NCBI RefSeq assembly: GCF_009834345.1
Contig: NZ_CP035042.1
Span: 1,302,001 to 1,366,000, forward strand
Length of the DNA: 64,000 nt
Direction of reading: 5' to 3'
Origin: Billgrantia tianxiuensis
GTDB taxonomy: Bacteria > Pseudomonadota > Gammaproteobacteria > Pseudomonadales > Halomonadaceae
Shown here: positions 8,606 to 19,130 of the stretch, piece after piece
Layout of the letters: each line of letters begins with the position of its first letter
Position numbering within the stretch: the stretch's first letter is position 1
Notes under the pieces: model-generated
What the model was told of the DNA's origin: nothing
Seen by the model: the letters and a program-made list of their open reading frames with translations, nothing else
Databases searched by the model: none
Translations under genes and position numbers: made by a program

Positions 8606-9385
8606 GGCTCGATGTCGGTGCCGCATGAGCGTTAGCGTCATCAAGGCCACCGCCAGCAACAGCTCGGCCAGGTCGCCGCCGTAGTACATCAACTGGGCGG
8701 CGGCCTGGATCTCCTCCACGCCATGGCCGGTGCCGCGCGGCCACAGGTAGCCGTACATGAGCTTACCCAGCAGGGCGTGGGTGGCTACCGAAACGAACAG
8801 TACGCCCAGGCGTAAGCGCAGGCTCAGCCGGTGCGGCGAGGTGTCCGGGCCAGCGAGAATGGACCAGCAGAACAGGTATCCAGCTACCAGGAAGTGTAGG
8901 TGCACCCAATGGTGTAGGAGGGAGTTCTGCAACGAGGCGGCGTAGAGCGGGGTGAGATAGAGCAAGTACATGCCGCCGATATTGAGCAGCAGAGCGCCGA
9001 ACGGGTGCGACACGAGGCGTATTGGCAGGCTCTGAAGAGTGCTGACAAGCCGGCGTGCCGCAGGCGTCGGCAGGCTCCTGAGCGTCAACGTCATCGGGGC
9101 GGCCAGCACCCACGCCAGCGGCGCCAGCATGCCGATCAGCAGATGCACGACCATGTGGCCGCGCAGGTCGTGGTGCGCCCAGCTCATCACCGGCGGGAAC
9201 AATGCGATGGCCAGTAGCAGGCTGCCCAGCAGGAAGAAAATGCAGCGCCAGCCGCTCCAGCCGTGCTGGGTGCGCCGCTGGCGGCGAGCGGCCGCCAGAT
9301 AGATCAGCGTGATGACGCCCAACACCAACAGCGGCAGCCACGACAGCAGCGAAGCCGCTATTGCGTGTTCAGTCGCACCGGGCAC
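8507..9385 (-). CDS. CtaG-type (caa3) cytochrome c oxidase assembly membrane protein
   Basis: This 292-residue protein has about seven predicted membrane helices and the histidine-rich pattern of the caa3_CtaG family (MSWAHHDLRGHMVVHLLIG and LHHWVHLHFLVAGYLFCW), implying metal or heme handling during oxidase assembly. It is the Bacillus-type CtaG family, not the Cox11-type copper chaperone. The DUF2243 gene lies three bases upstream, so the two form an operon. The last 30 or so residues are encoded opposite the end of the convergent DJ-1 gene. Confidence 0.88.
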   Translation of the reverse strand: MPGATEHAIAASLLSWLPLLVLGVITLIYLAAARRQRRTQHGWSGWRCIFFLLGSLLLAIALFPPVMSWAHHDLRGHMVVHLLIGMLAPLAWVLAAPMTLTLRSLPTPAARRLVSTLQSLPIRLVSHPFGALLLNIGGMYLLYLTPLYAASLQNSLLHHWVHLHFLVAGYLFCWSILAGPDTSPHRLSLRLRLGVLFVSVATHALLGKLMYGYLWPRGTGHGVEEIQAAAQLMYYGGDLAELLLAVALMTLTLMRHRHRASPNVFELHGNQAGGGHSIALADLHERIVQRRS

Positions 9386-9388
9386 GGC

Positions 9389-9865
9389 TCAGCCCCGTTC
9401 CCGTCGCCTGGCGCGGCGATAGAGCGCCACGCCTACCAGCAGCAGGGCCACGGCGGTCAGGTTCCAGGTCAGATCGTAGACGAGCAGGTCGACGCCGTAG
9501 CGGATCTGGTGAATGCGCAGGATCTTGTGGCTGACGATCCCATCGAACAGCTGGAAGCCGCCCATGCCGAGGAAAAAACCGGCCCAGGCCCAGCGTGCTG
9601 CCAGTCGTCTGCGCTGGGCCAGGTCGACCAGCAGGAAGGCGCCGATCACGATGGCGAGCAGTTCGGCCGCATGCAGCAAGCCGTCCGAGAGGATACCGAT
9701 GGTCGGCGTGGCATGGTCGAAGAAGTGGTGCCACTGCAGCAACTGGTGAAAGACGATCTCGTCGATACCGGCCATTACGCCGGCGCCCACCATCGCGGCG
9801 AACCACAGCGATCGCCGTGCATCGTGGGGGGTAGCGGGAGCCGGTGAGGGCTGGGGTGAGGTCAT
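9389..9865 (-). CDS. DUF2243 family membrane protein
   Basis: The 158-residue protein has four predicted membrane helices and matches the DUF2243 pattern, with conserved GIDEIVFHQLLQWHHFFD early and GGFQLFDGIVSHKILRIHQ late. It commonly sits next to CtaG-type genes, as here (three-base spacing), which suggests a role in oxidase assembly or metal handling, although no activity is established for the family. The N-terminus is proline-rich and cytoplasmic. Confidence 0.88.
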   Translation of the reverse strand: MTSPQPSPAPATPHDARRSLWFAAMVGAGVMAGIDEIVFHQLLQWHHFFDHATPTIGILSDGLLHAAELLAIVIGAFLLVDLAQRRRLAARWAWAGFFLGMGGFQLFDGIVSHKILRIHQIRYGVDLLVYDLTWNLTAVALLLVGVALYRRARRRERG

Positions 9866-9892
9866 GGCATCCGTGCTCTGGTGAGTCTGTCG

Positions 9893-11857
9893 TCAAGCTA
9901 GACGGTCATCGGCACGACGACAAACCGACCGCGATTTGGCATCGCGAGCGGGTGGAAAGCCCACCTCGAAGCCCCGGGCATCGAGATGGCGGATGTTGCT
10001 GGGGCATCCCTCGTTGTCGAAGTCGACGAGTCCCAAGCCGCAACCGTTCCATAGTCGTTCACCGGCCTTGGCAAGGTCGGGGTCGCGAGGATGGATGGCC
10101 AGCCGGCGACGCTTGGTAAACCAGTTGAGCGGCGAGCGTGGCGCATAGAGCCAGCGGTTGAGCCGGTCGAACCAGTCGAGCAGGGTGACGGGGAAGGCGT
10201 TCTTGATGCCGCTGGAGGTGATCTGCCACAGCCTCGGGCCCGACTGGCGATGGCGCAACTCGATGTCGTAGGCGAAGGAGTAGTGCACGTCGCCGGAGAG
10301 AATCACGTAGTTGCCCGGCGTGCGCGAGTGGCGAAAGATGTTGAGCATGACGCTGGCGGCGCCGCGATGGGCCATCCAGTTCTCGGCATCCACCAGCAGC
10401 GGTTTGCCGGCCAGGGCAAAGAGCCGCTGCACCGCCTCGATGAGCTTGACGCCAAACATGGGCGCGGGGGAAACGATGATCGCCGAGGGCGCGTCGAGCA
10501 TGCCCTCCTGAAGTTCAATCAATGCCTCCCAGTCCATCAGGCCCGAGGGGCGGGTGGGGTGGCGCTCGCTGCGCCAGCGCCGCGTGCGGGTATCCAGCAC
10601 CAGCAGGGGAGGCGCGCCGGGTATGCGATATTCCCAGCCCTGAAAGCGCAGCAGTCGTTGCAGCAAGGCATCCTGCTCCTCGGCCGGGAGCCATCCTGCG
10701 TTCTGCTGGGCTTGCTCCATCAGCGTCGCGCTGTGTGCCGTGAGTTCGGCCAGGCGGTCGGGGTCGTTGCCCCAGCCCTGGCAGAGCAGGTAGGCCAGCA
10801 GGGCATTGCCGATGATGCGCCGCGAAAATGGGTGCCCGTAGGCGACCTGCTCCCAGTCGGCGGTCAGGTTCCAGTCGTCGGTCACGTCGTGATCGTCGAA
10901 GATCATCAGCGTAGGCAGGTGGGCCAGCAGGCGGGCGCAGGCGGGCAGTCCCTCCACGAAGCGCCCGATGATCGCCTGTTCGGTCTGGAAGCGCTGCTGC
11001 CACTCGTCGTCCAGCGGAGGCGGGGCGGTCTCGATCAGACGCCACGGCACCGGCGACCACGCCAGCAGGTACATGGCGATGACCTCGGCGAAGGTGATCA
11101 GGTGGTTATGGGCGTTGGCCGTGGTGAAGATCGGCTTGCGCACGCCGCCGAAGAAGCGCTCGCGCAGGGCGCTGTTGCTCTCGGTATCCGGCAGCAGCGC
11201 CTCGCGTCGGTAATAGGTGGCCGCGTCGCGATAGAGTGCCTGGCTGTCGGGCACGGTGGCGCCGGAGAGCGCCTCGTCGAACAGGCCCAGGCGTGCAACC
11301 AGGGCGTGGATGGCCACCAGCATGGGGCCGGCTACGTCGTCGGCATAGACCTGATCGCCGGTCAGCAGCAGCCAGGCCGGCCACTCCTGCGGTCGCCGGT
11401 GCCGCTCGGCGAGCCAGGTATCGGCGTGGGCCAGGCCATCGGGGCCGTCGTGGTGTGGCTTGCGACAGGAGCCGTGCAACAGCCGATGGTGCCGCTCGGC
11501 CAGCACGAAGCTGGGATAGCTCGCCTCTTCGTGCAGCAGATGGGGCGCCCACTCGGCGATGCCACGCTCCCCCGTGTCGTCGCGTACCTTCAGGTCGTAG
11601 GCGATGAGGATGCCGGTGGGCAGCGGCGTGGCCAGGGTGACATCGATCAGGTGCAGCCACGCATGCTCCCCTACGGCGATGCGCTTCAAGCGCTCATCGC
11701 TCAGCGTCAGGCGTCGTGGCGGCTGCCCTTCGGGATGCAGCATGAGCGCAAGCTCGAGCGGGCGCGAGGCCACCAGCCACATGACCAGGCGCTCGGGGGT
11801 CAGGCGTCGCAGCAGCGGGCCGGCCAGCACGTCCGGCAGGGGCGGGGTAACACTCAT
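9893..11857 (-). CDS. PhoD-like (alkaline phosphatase D family) metallophosphoesterase
   Basis: This 654-residue protein has the PhoD core: LLLTGDQVYADDVAGPM near residue 170, LMIFDDHDVTDDWNLTADW near 320 and YVILSGDVHYSFAYD near 530, which supply the metal ligands of phosphodiesterase/phosphatase members. No Tat or Sec signal is visible, unlike secreted PhoD, so it is probably cytoplasmic. The start at 11857 is preceded by AGGAG six bases upstream; a longer open frame to 12124 is excluded because it runs antisense to the NnrU gene. The substrate is unknown. Confidence 0.85.
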   Translation of the reverse strand: MSVTPPLPDVLAGPLLRRLTPERLVMWLVASRPLELALMLHPEGQPPRRLTLSDERLKRIAVGEHAWLHLIDVTLATPLPTGILIAYDLKVRDDTGERGIAEWAPHLLHEEASYPSFVLAERHHRLLHGSCRKPHHDGPDGLAHADTWLAERHRRPQEWPAWLLLTGDQVYADDVAGPMLVAIHALVARLGLFDEALSGATVPDSQALYRDAATYYRREALLPDTESNSALRERFFGGVRKPIFTTANAHNHLITFAEVIAMYLLAWSPVPWRLIETAPPPLDDEWQQRFQTEQAIIGRFVEGLPACARLLAHLPTLMIFDDHDVTDDWNLTADWEQVAYGHPFSRRIIGNALLAYLLCQGWGNDPDRLAELTAHSATLMEQAQQNAGWLPAEEQDALLQRLLRFQGWEYRIPGAPPLLVLDTRTRRWRSERHPTRPSGLMDWEALIELQEGMLDAPSAIIVSPAPMFGVKLIEAVQRLFALAGKPLLVDAENWMAHRGAASVMLNIFRHSRTPGNYVILSGDVHYSFAYDIELRHRQSGPRLWQITSSGIKNAFPVTLLDWFDRLNRWLYAPRSPLNWFTKRRRLAIHPRDPDLAKAGERLWNGCGLGLVDFDNEGCPSNIRHLDARGFEVGFPPARDAKSRSVCRRADDRLA

Positions 11858-11966
11858 CGGGTACTCCTGTAGGGCGGCGAGGCTTTGCGCCATGGCTGGC
11901 GCGGAACACTCCAAGTGAGTAGGCTGAGCTGCGATTCGTTCAATTTCTGCTGATGGAGGCGGTGCC

Positions 11967-12533
11967 ATGCTCGTAATGATTGTGGGTCTCGTGATCTTTC
12001 TTGGCGTCCACTCCATACGTATCGTTGCCGACGACTGGCGCGGCGAGCAAATCCGCAAGATGGGCGAGATGCGCTGGAAGGCGCTGTTCTCCGTGGTTTC
12101 CATCGTCGGCCTGGCGCTGGCCATCTGGGGCTACGGGCGCATGCGCCTCGATCCGACCTGGGTCTGGTTCCCGCCCACGGGGTTGCGTCACGCGGTGGCG
12201 TTGCTGATGATCCCCGCCTTCATCCTGCTGGTGGCGGCCTATGTGCCCAATAACCACATCAAGGCCAAGCTGGGCCATCCCATGGTGCTGGCGGTCAAGG
12301 TCTGGGCGTTTGCTCACCTGCTGGCCAACGGCCGCCTTGGCGACATCGTCTTCTTCGGCGCCTTCCTGCTCTGGGCCGTGCTCGACTTCCGCGCCGCCCG
12401 GCGTCGCCAGCCGGCGCCGCCTGTCGCCGCGCGTCCCGCCGGCACCGCCATCACCCTGGTAGGCGGGCTGATCGCCTACTACCTGTTCGCCTTCCACCTG
12501 CACGTGTGGGTGACCGGCGTGCCGGTGATGTAG
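11967..12533 (+). CDS. NnrU family membrane protein
   Basis: The 188-residue protein has five or so predicted membrane helices and the NnrU family layout (GLVIFLGVHSIRI at the N-terminus, HPMVLAVKVWAFAHLLANG in the middle). NnrU proteins are associated with nitric oxide reduction and with heme or isoprenoid-related membrane steps, but no denitrification gene is visible in this window. A GGAGG lies seven bases upstream of the start. It is divergent from the PhoD-like gene. Confidence 0.9.
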   Translation: MLVMIVGLVIFLGVHSIRIVADDWRGEQIRKMGEMRWKALFSVVSIVGLALAIWGYGRMRLDPTWVWFPPTGLRHAVALLMIPAFILLVAAYVPNNHIKAKLGHPMVLAVKVWAFAHLLANGRLGDIVFFGAFLLWAVLDFRAARRRQPAPPVAARPAGTAITLVGGLIAYYLFAFHLHVWVTGVPVM

Positions 12534-12559
12534 GCAGAAGCGCTGGTTCGGTACGGACC

Positions 12560-13003
12560 TCAGGGCTCGAGGCCTAACAGTGCCTTGCCGCTTTCCATTT
12601 CGAATGGGACGGAGAAGTGTTCGTGCACCACCTTCCACTCGCCCTCGATGCGCCGGTAGCCGCTGGTCATGCGTAGCCAGCCCACCTGGGTCTCGCCCTT
12701 GTCGTTGATGCCGCCGCAGCGGTGCAGGGCATGGCAGAAGGCCACCTGCCCATCGGCATGGATCGCGACCTCATGCAGCTCAAAGAGCATCGGTCCTGGG
12801 CACATCTCCATGCATGTTTGCCAGTGGTCGCGGTAGGCTGCCACACCCTTGAATTGCAGCTTCGTCACCGCATCGAAGGCGACGATATCCGGAGCATAGT
12901 GGGCAACGATGGCATCGATGTCCTGGGCACGCACCGCGGCCATCCAGCTTTCCAGCTGTTCCAGCACCGCGGCCTCAGCGGACAGGCCGATATGGGTCGT
13001 CAT
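12560..13003 (-). CDS. SnoaL-like / NTF2-like fold protein
   Basis: This 147-residue protein has the cone-shaped NTF2/SnoaL fold signature: an N-terminal helix pair with AVRAQDIDAIVAHYAPDIV and a C-terminal strand with GEWKVVHEHFSVPF. Family members are small hydratases, isomerases or ligand-binding proteins. No catalytic assignment is possible. It is convergent with NnrU (26-base gap) and divergent from the alcohol dehydrogenase, sharing with it the spacer that holds an ANR/FNR box. Confidence 0.82.
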   Translation of the reverse strand: MTTHIGLSAEAAVLEQLESWMAAVRAQDIDAIVAHYAPDIVAFDAVTKLQFKGVAAYRDHWQTCMEMCPGPMLFELHEVAIHADGQVAFCHALHRCGGINDKGETQVGWLRMTSGYRRIEGEWKVVHEHFSVPFEMESGKALLGLEP

Positions 13004-13114
13004 GGGTTGTTTGCCTCCTCGGTTCGTCTGGTTCCATCGTCAGTCTGGCACTTTCCTGTCGCTTGAGCGGCGATGAAATCTACCGTCGGTTGACTGACGG
13101 TGCTCATTCCAACC

Positions 13115-13128
13115 TTGATTTGTATCAA
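13115..13128. promoter_or_regulatory. ANR/FNR box
   Basis: The sequence TTGATTTGTATCAA is a perfect match to the FNR/ANR consensus TTGAT-N4-ATCAA. It is centred about 90 bases upstream of the alcohol dehydrogenase start and 118 bases upstream of the SnoaL-like start, so it could activate the dehydrogenase under low oxygen. A second perfect box lies at 58359-58372. Confidence 0.75.
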
Positions 13129-13211
13129 GGCGCGGAGGGCATCCGTGACGGATAGTTCCCGTACGGGATTTTTCTTCGCCAACGACCAGACGACAACCGA
13201 GAGGCCACGAC

Positions 13212-14291
13212 ATGCCTGCCATGATGAAAGCCGCGATCTTCGTCGAGCCCGGGCGCATCGAGATCGACGACAAGCCGATTCCGGATATTGGCCCCAACGA
13301 TGCCCTGGTGCGCGTTACTACCACCACCATCTGCGGCACCGACGTGCACATCCTCAAGGGCGAGTATCCGGTCGAGAAGGGGCTCACCATCGGTCATGAA
13401 CCGGTCGGCGTGATCGAGAAGCTGGGCGCCAACGTGCAGGGGTACCGGGAAGGACAGCGGGTGATCGCCGGCGCCATCTGCCCCAGCTTCACCTCCTACG
13501 CCTGCCAGGACGGCTGCTGCGCCCAGGACGGCGGCCATCACGCCCACGGCTACAAGCCGATGGGCGGCTGGCGCTTCGGCAACACCATCGACGGTGCCCA
13601 GGCGGAATACCTGCTGGTGCCCGACGCCCAGGCCAACCTGGCTCCGGTGCCCGATGGGCTCACCGATGAACAGGTGCTGATGTGCCCCGACATCATGTCG
13701 ACCGGATTTGCCGGCGCAGAGTCGGCGGGCATCAAGATCGGCGACAGCGTGGCGGTGTTCGCCCAGGGGCCGATCGGCCTGTGCGCCACGGCCGGCGCCA
13801 GGCTGCGCGGCGCCGGACTGATCATCGCCGTGGATGGCGTCGACGAGCGCCTGGACATGGCGCGTCAGATGGGGGCGGACATCACTCTCGACTTCCGCAA
13901 GGTCGACGTGGTCGAGGAGATCCTGCGCCTGACCGGTGGACGTGGCGTGGACGCCTCCATCGAGGCGCTGGGGCTGCAGTCCACCTTCGAGGCGGCGCTG
14001 CGGGTCATCAAGCCGGGCGGCACCCTGTCGAGCCTGGGCGTCTACTCCAGCGACCTGACGATTCCCCTCGGGGCGTTCTGCGCCGGGCTCGGCGATCACA
14101 AGATCGTCACCTCGCTCTGCCCCGGCGGCAAGGAGCGGATGCGCCGGCTGATGCAGGTGATCGAGACCGGACGACTGGACCTCGGCCCCCTGGTCACGCA
14201 TCGCTACGCGCTGGAGAACATCGTCGAGGCGTACGACCTCTTCTCGCACCAGCGCGACGGCGTGCTGAAGGTGGCGATACGAGCCAGCTGA
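13212..14291 (+). CDS. Zinc-dependent medium-chain alcohol dehydrogenase
   Basis: The 359-residue enzyme is a medium-chain dehydrogenase/reductase: catalytic zinc site TTTICGTDVHILKG near residue 38 and GHEPVGVIEKLG near 60, then a Rossmann domain with VAVFAQGPIGLCATAGA near 180. The usual four-cysteine structural-zinc lobe is replaced by a CQDGCCAQDGGHHAHGY stretch, as in secondary-alcohol dehydrogenases of the Clostridium beijerinckii type, so secondary alcohols or ketones are plausible substrates. A GAGAGG precedes the start. A perfect ANR/FNR box upstream suggests induction when oxygen is low. Confidence 0.9.
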   Translation: MPAMMKAAIFVEPGRIEIDDKPIPDIGPNDALVRVTTTTICGTDVHILKGEYPVEKGLTIGHEPVGVIEKLGANVQGYREGQRVIAGAICPSFTSYACQDGCCAQDGGHHAHGYKPMGGWRFGNTIDGAQAEYLLVPDAQANLAPVPDGLTDEQVLMCPDIMSTGFAGAESAGIKIGDSVAVFAQGPIGLCATAGARLRGAGLIIAVDGVDERLDMARQMGADITLDFRKVDVVEEILRLTGGRGVDASIEALGLQSTFEAALRVIKPGGTLSSLGVYSSDLTIPLGAFCAGLGDHKIVTSLCPGGKERMRRLMQVIETGRLDLGPLVTHRYALENIVEAYDLFSHQRDGVLKVAIRAS

Positions 14292-14335
14292 GGGCAGCCA
14301 TGTAGTCGGAGCAGGGGCGCACGTCGCCCCGTTCG

Positions 14336-15496
14336 TCATGGCTCGAGTTCAGCCAGGCAGTAGCCGTCCTTCTCCGTCGTTTTCACCCGGTACATCGCCA
14401 TGTCGGCACGATGGATGATGTCATCGACACTCATGTCGGGGTAGGGAAACAGGCACACGCCGATGCTGGCTCGAATGGCAATCTGGGCTGGCACCTCAGG
14501 CAATGGCAGCCTGAGGCTAAACAGCAGCTTCGCCGCCAGGTGATGAACGTCCCGCTCGGAGGCGAGATCGCGAGCCAGCACGAAGAACTCGTCTCCACCG
14601 ATCCTCGCTACCGTATCCGTCTTGCGCACGCTGCGCCTCAAGCGGCGGGCCACCTGCACGAGCAGGTTGTCTCCCATCTGGTGCCCGAGCTGGTCGTTGA
14701 TGTGCTTGAACCCATCGAGATCGATGAACAGCCCACCTTGTAGCTTTCGGTGACGCTGGCTGGCTGCCAGTGCCTGTTGAATGCGGTCGTAGAGCAACTC
14801 GCGGTTGGGCAGCCCCGTCAAGGGATCGTGCAGGGAACGGTCGTGATGGTAACGGCGCTCCTTCTCGAGCTCCTGCTCACGCAAGTAGAGCTGGCGCCCC
14901 TGACGTTCCACTAGATAGCCCGTGGTACCGCCGATCAGGTTGGCCGAGATGATGAAGACGTTATGGCTGAAGAGCACATGTCCGGGGTAGTCGAGCAGAA
15001 GGCCGAATACCAGGTTGTAACTCACCAACAGCAGCGCATCGATGCCCAGGGCATAGGTGAATCGAACGCCGATGAAGTTGTAGGTGTAGAACGTCAACAT
15101 CACCATGGCGGGGTAATAGTAGGGCGTATTTTCTAGGGGCACTTGCGACTGGATGGCGATCAGGCCGAATCCGGCTGCGACACATACGGACGCCAACCAC
15201 CACTGCGCCAGGCGTTGGAAGGCCGAAGTGAAGCTGACGGCCAGCACCAGGGTGGGTACCAAGAGTGCGGTAAGGCGTGATTGCCAAACGCCCCATCTGG
15301 CCTCTGGCGGGACATGCCAGATATCCAGCAGGCCGCACAGCAGGTAGACGAGCATGCCGACCAATATCGCCGTGCGTCCCTGAATCAGCGTGCGAGGCAG
15401 GGTGTCACACCGATAGGTGCGCTCCAACTGTGGATCGCTGAAGCACAGACTGAAGCGCCTCAGCATGCTCGGTGTACCCTGCGCGATGGCCGTCAT
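14336..15496 (-). CDS. Membrane diguanylate cyclase (GGDEF)
   Basis: The protein has five to six predicted membrane helices (about residues 30-195), a short coiled coil, and a C-terminal GGDEF domain that makes cyclic di-GMP from GTP. The active-site motif RIGGDEFFVLA is intact, and an RKTD inhibitory site lies five residues before it, so product feedback is expected. The ATG at 15496 is the most plausible start; ATGs at 15466, 15580 and 15661 are in frame and none has a clear ribosome binding site. No EAL domain is present. Confidence 0.88.
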   Translation of the reverse strand: MTAIAQGTPSMLRRFSLCFSDPQLERTYRCDTLPRTLIQGRTAILVGMLVYLLCGLLDIWHVPPEARWGVWQSRLTALLVPTLVLAVSFTSAFQRLAQWWLASVCVAAGFGLIAIQSQVPLENTPYYYPAMVMLTFYTYNFIGVRFTYALGIDALLLVSYNLVFGLLLDYPGHVLFSHNVFIISANLIGGTTGYLVERQGRQLYLREQELEKERRYHHDRSLHDPLTGLPNRELLYDRIQQALAASQRHRKLQGGLFIDLDGFKHINDQLGHQMGDNLLVQVARRLRRSVRKTDTVARIGGDEFFVLARDLASERDVHHLAAKLLFSLRLPLPEVPAQIAIRASIGVCLFPYPDMSVDDIIHRADMAMYRVKTTEKDGYCLAELEP

Positions 15497-15900
15497 GGGG
15501 CTCGTTGCACCTCTGCGTGTCAGGCCGATGTTTGGCGGATTGGCATCGCGGCCCTGCCTTGCCCGCACGCATTTCTTCATTAGATTTAGGCAGACTATCA
15601 GCAATGCGCGTGATACAGCTAGCGGTGCGCTTCGGTTGGGCTCGCCTTTCGATGCAAGCAATTAAGTCATTATTTTTCTTGTGTTTTCATCTGATTGGCT
15701 CGGCGTAAACCGAAACCGTGGCGGTGACACAGCGTTGAAAGCGCGAACGAATTTTTCCTGGAGGGCTGCTACTCTTTGTTACACAGGGATTGAACGGTCA
15801 TTCAATGTTCATCCCATCGTCATGGAGTCGCGCGATAAGGGTCGGGGGCCAAGCCGCTGACCCCTGTCACCCTGTGCAAGACCCTCATGGAGAACTCGTC
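15497..15900. other. 404-base intergenic region upstream of the ABC importer operon
   Basis: The region separates the diguanylate cyclase and the divergent ABC importer operon and holds the promoters of both. It contains an AT-rich stretch at about 15660-15690 and the BetI-like palindrome at 15789-15806. No protein gene is credible here: the open frames on the plus strand overlap the palindrome or lack a ribosome binding site. Confidence 0.5.
15789..15806. promoter_or_regulatory. BetI-like (TetR-type) operator palindrome
   Basis: ATTGAA and TTCAAT flank a six-base centre (CGGTCA), giving a 6-6-6 inverted repeat. The sequence resembles the known BetI operator of enterobacteria (TTGAACGTCCAATG-like). 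It lies about 95 bases upstream of the substrate-binding protein gene. Assignment to BetI is inference from similarity; another TetR-family repressor is possible. Confidence 0.4.
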
Positions 15901-17016
15901 ATGTCGTTTACACGTCGCCGTTTCCTCAAAGGCACCCTGGCTGCCGGCGCCGCCGCCACCGTGCCGTCGTTCTACATCAACAAGGTATTGGCCCAGGAGC
16001 AGACCCTGCGCATCTATGCCTGGGCGGGTTACTTCACCGACGAGATGCTGGCCGACTTCACCGAGAAGACCGGCATCCGCGCGACCTTTACCCCCTACGG
16101 CACCAACGACGAGCTGATGAACTCGCTGCGGGCCACCGATGGCACCGGCTTCGACGTGATCATGCCCACCGTGGACCGTGTGCCGGGCTATCTAGACTAT
16201 GACCTGGTGCAGCCGCTCGACGAATCGCGCATCAACTGGTCCGGCGCGCTCGACAGCGCCATCGAGGGCTCCGAGGTGGGTGGCGTGGTCGACGGCAGGC
16301 GCTACTTCGCCCCCAGCGACTGGGGTACCGAGGCGATCACCTGGAACCGCCGTGATGCCAAGGTCGACCGTGCCAACCTCAGCTACGCCGATCTGTGGAA
16401 CCCCGAGCACGGCCAGGGCGTGACCGTGCGCGGCCATTCGGCGCTGGTGGGCATCGGCCTGTGGCTCGAGCGCGAAGGCCGGCTGCCCCATCCGCTGCTG
16501 GACTCCTACAGGAGCGAAGAGGCCATGCGCGCCAACTTCGATGTCATCCTCGAGGAGGCGATCAAGCACAAGCACATGCTGGTGCAGTTCTGGGACACCG
16601 AGAACGACGCCCAGGCGGCCTTCCGCACCAACGGTGCCGTCATCGGCCAGACCTGGGATTCCACCGCCTTCCGCCTGCAGCAGGAGGGCGAGGACATTGC
16701 CTACGGCGCGCCCAAGGAAGGCGCCCTGGCCTGGATGGAGGGCTTCGTGATTCCCAAGAACGCCCAGAATCCGGACGCCGTCTACGAGCTGATCAACTGG
16801 TACTACACGCCGGAGGCGGGTGCCCTGTTCGTCAAGGCGACCGGCTACAACTCCACCTCCAAGGGCGCCACCGAGCTGCTGCCCGACGAGACGCGCCAGT
16901 TCTTCACCGACTCCTATACCGAACAGGACCTTGCCAACCTGTGGTGGTGGCCGATCCAGGAGCCGTGGTACGTGGCTCTTCGGAATGAGTACCAGGATCG
17001 CTATCTCAGCGCCTGA
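15901..17016 (+). CDS. ABC importer substrate-binding protein, spermidine/putrescine type (Tat signal)
   Basis: The 371-residue PotD/PotF-type binding protein starts with a twin-arginine signal (RRRFLKG, residues 5-11) followed by a hydrophobic stretch and a probable cleavage near KVLAQE. The mature part carries IYAWAGYFTDEMLADFTEKTG and later DWGTEAITWNRR, typical of polyamine-type periplasmic binding proteins. A GGAG lies eight bases before the ATG at 15901. It leads a four-gene importer operon. The ligand could be a polyamine or a related cation such as choline; the upstream BetI-like palindrome favours a compatible-solute link, but this is inference. Confidence 0.88.
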   Translation: MSFTRRRFLKGTLAAGAAATVPSFYINKVLAQEQTLRIYAWAGYFTDEMLADFTEKTGIRATFTPYGTNDELMNSLRATDGTGFDVIMPTVDRVPGYLDYDLVQPLDESRINWSGALDSAIEGSEVGGVVDGRRYFAPSDWGTEAITWNRRDAKVDRANLSYADLWNPEHGQGVTVRGHSALVGIGLWLEREGRLPHPLLDSYRSEEAMRANFDVILEEAIKHKHMLVQFWDTENDAQAAFRTNGAVIGQTWDSTAFRLQQEGEDIAYGAPKEGALAWMEGFVIPKNAQNPDAVYELINWYYTPEAGALFVKATGYNSTSKGATELLPDETRQFFTDSYTEQDLANLWWWPIQEPWYVALRNEYQDRYLSA

Positions 17017-17080
17017 TCGCGTCACGTGGCCGGGGCGGCATTCGCCGTGCCCGGCCCTTTCTTGGATGGTTGAGGTTTGA

Positions 17081-18242
<1,162 letters not shown>

Positions 18243-18250
<8 letters not shown>

Positions 18251-19130
18251 GCAATTGCAGGCTCGCTTCGGTGGGCCTCTGGCGATGGCCATCGTCACCC
18301 TGCTGGGCATCTGGCTGATCGTCATGGTGACCTTGCCGCAGCTGCAGATGATCGAGTATTCGCTCAAGCCCAACCTGCTGCCGGCCCAGATCGGCGGGCC
18401 CGACGACCGGCTGACCCTGGCCAACTACGCCACGCTGTTCAACAACGACATCCATCGCGCCATTTTTTTCAAGACCATCTGGTCGAGCGTGCTGGTCACG
18501 CTGCTCACGCTCGCGGTGAGCTATCCACTGGCCTGGTACCTGGCCAAGGTCGCCACTCCGAGGCAGGCGGCGCTGTGCATCCTGCTGCTGATCATTCCGT
18601 TCTGGATCAACGAGATCCTGCGCACCTACTCATGGTTCATCATCCTGGCGTTTCGCGGCCCGCTCAACGAGGTGTTGATGATGCTGGGGCTGATCGACCG
18701 GCCGATTCGCTTCCTCAGCGGCAACGGCGGGGTGATGGTCGGCATGGTCTACGCCTACATCCTGTTCATGGTGTTCCCGGTCTACAACGCCATCGAAAGC
18801 CTCGACGACAATCAGGTGCGTGCGGCTCGCGACCTGGGGGCGGGCACTGTGCGCACCCATCGGCGTATCGTCATTCCGCACGCCAAGCCGGGCATCGCCA
18901 CCGGCTGCATCATGACCTTCATGCTCGCCGCGGGCAGCTATGCCGTGCCGGCGCTGCTCGGCTCGCCGGGTAGCCGCTGGTTCACCCAGATCATCTACAA
19001 CTGGTTCTTCGAGGGCGGCAACTGGAACCAGGGCGCGGCCTACGCCTTCCTGCTGTTGGTGCTGTGCATCGGCTTCATGTCGCTAGTGATGAAAATATTC
19101 AAGGTGGGCCTGGGGGATATCGGCCGATGA
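18243..19130 (+). CDS. ABC importer permease, PotB type
   Basis: The 295-residue inner-membrane permease has six predicted helices and the EAA-like loop (AARDLGAGTVRTHRRIVIPHAKPG, residues about 195-215) that docks on the ATPase. The ATG at 18243 was chosen because GGGAGG lies five bases upstream and the frame overlaps the ATPase stop by eight bases; the longer open frame runs inside the ATPase gene. It pairs with the next permease, whose start overlaps its stop. Confidence 0.92.

Noticed and set aside
11858..12124. N-terminal extension of the PhoD-like protein
   Set aside because: The extra codons are antisense to the NnrU gene, and a clear AGGAG marks the start at 11857.
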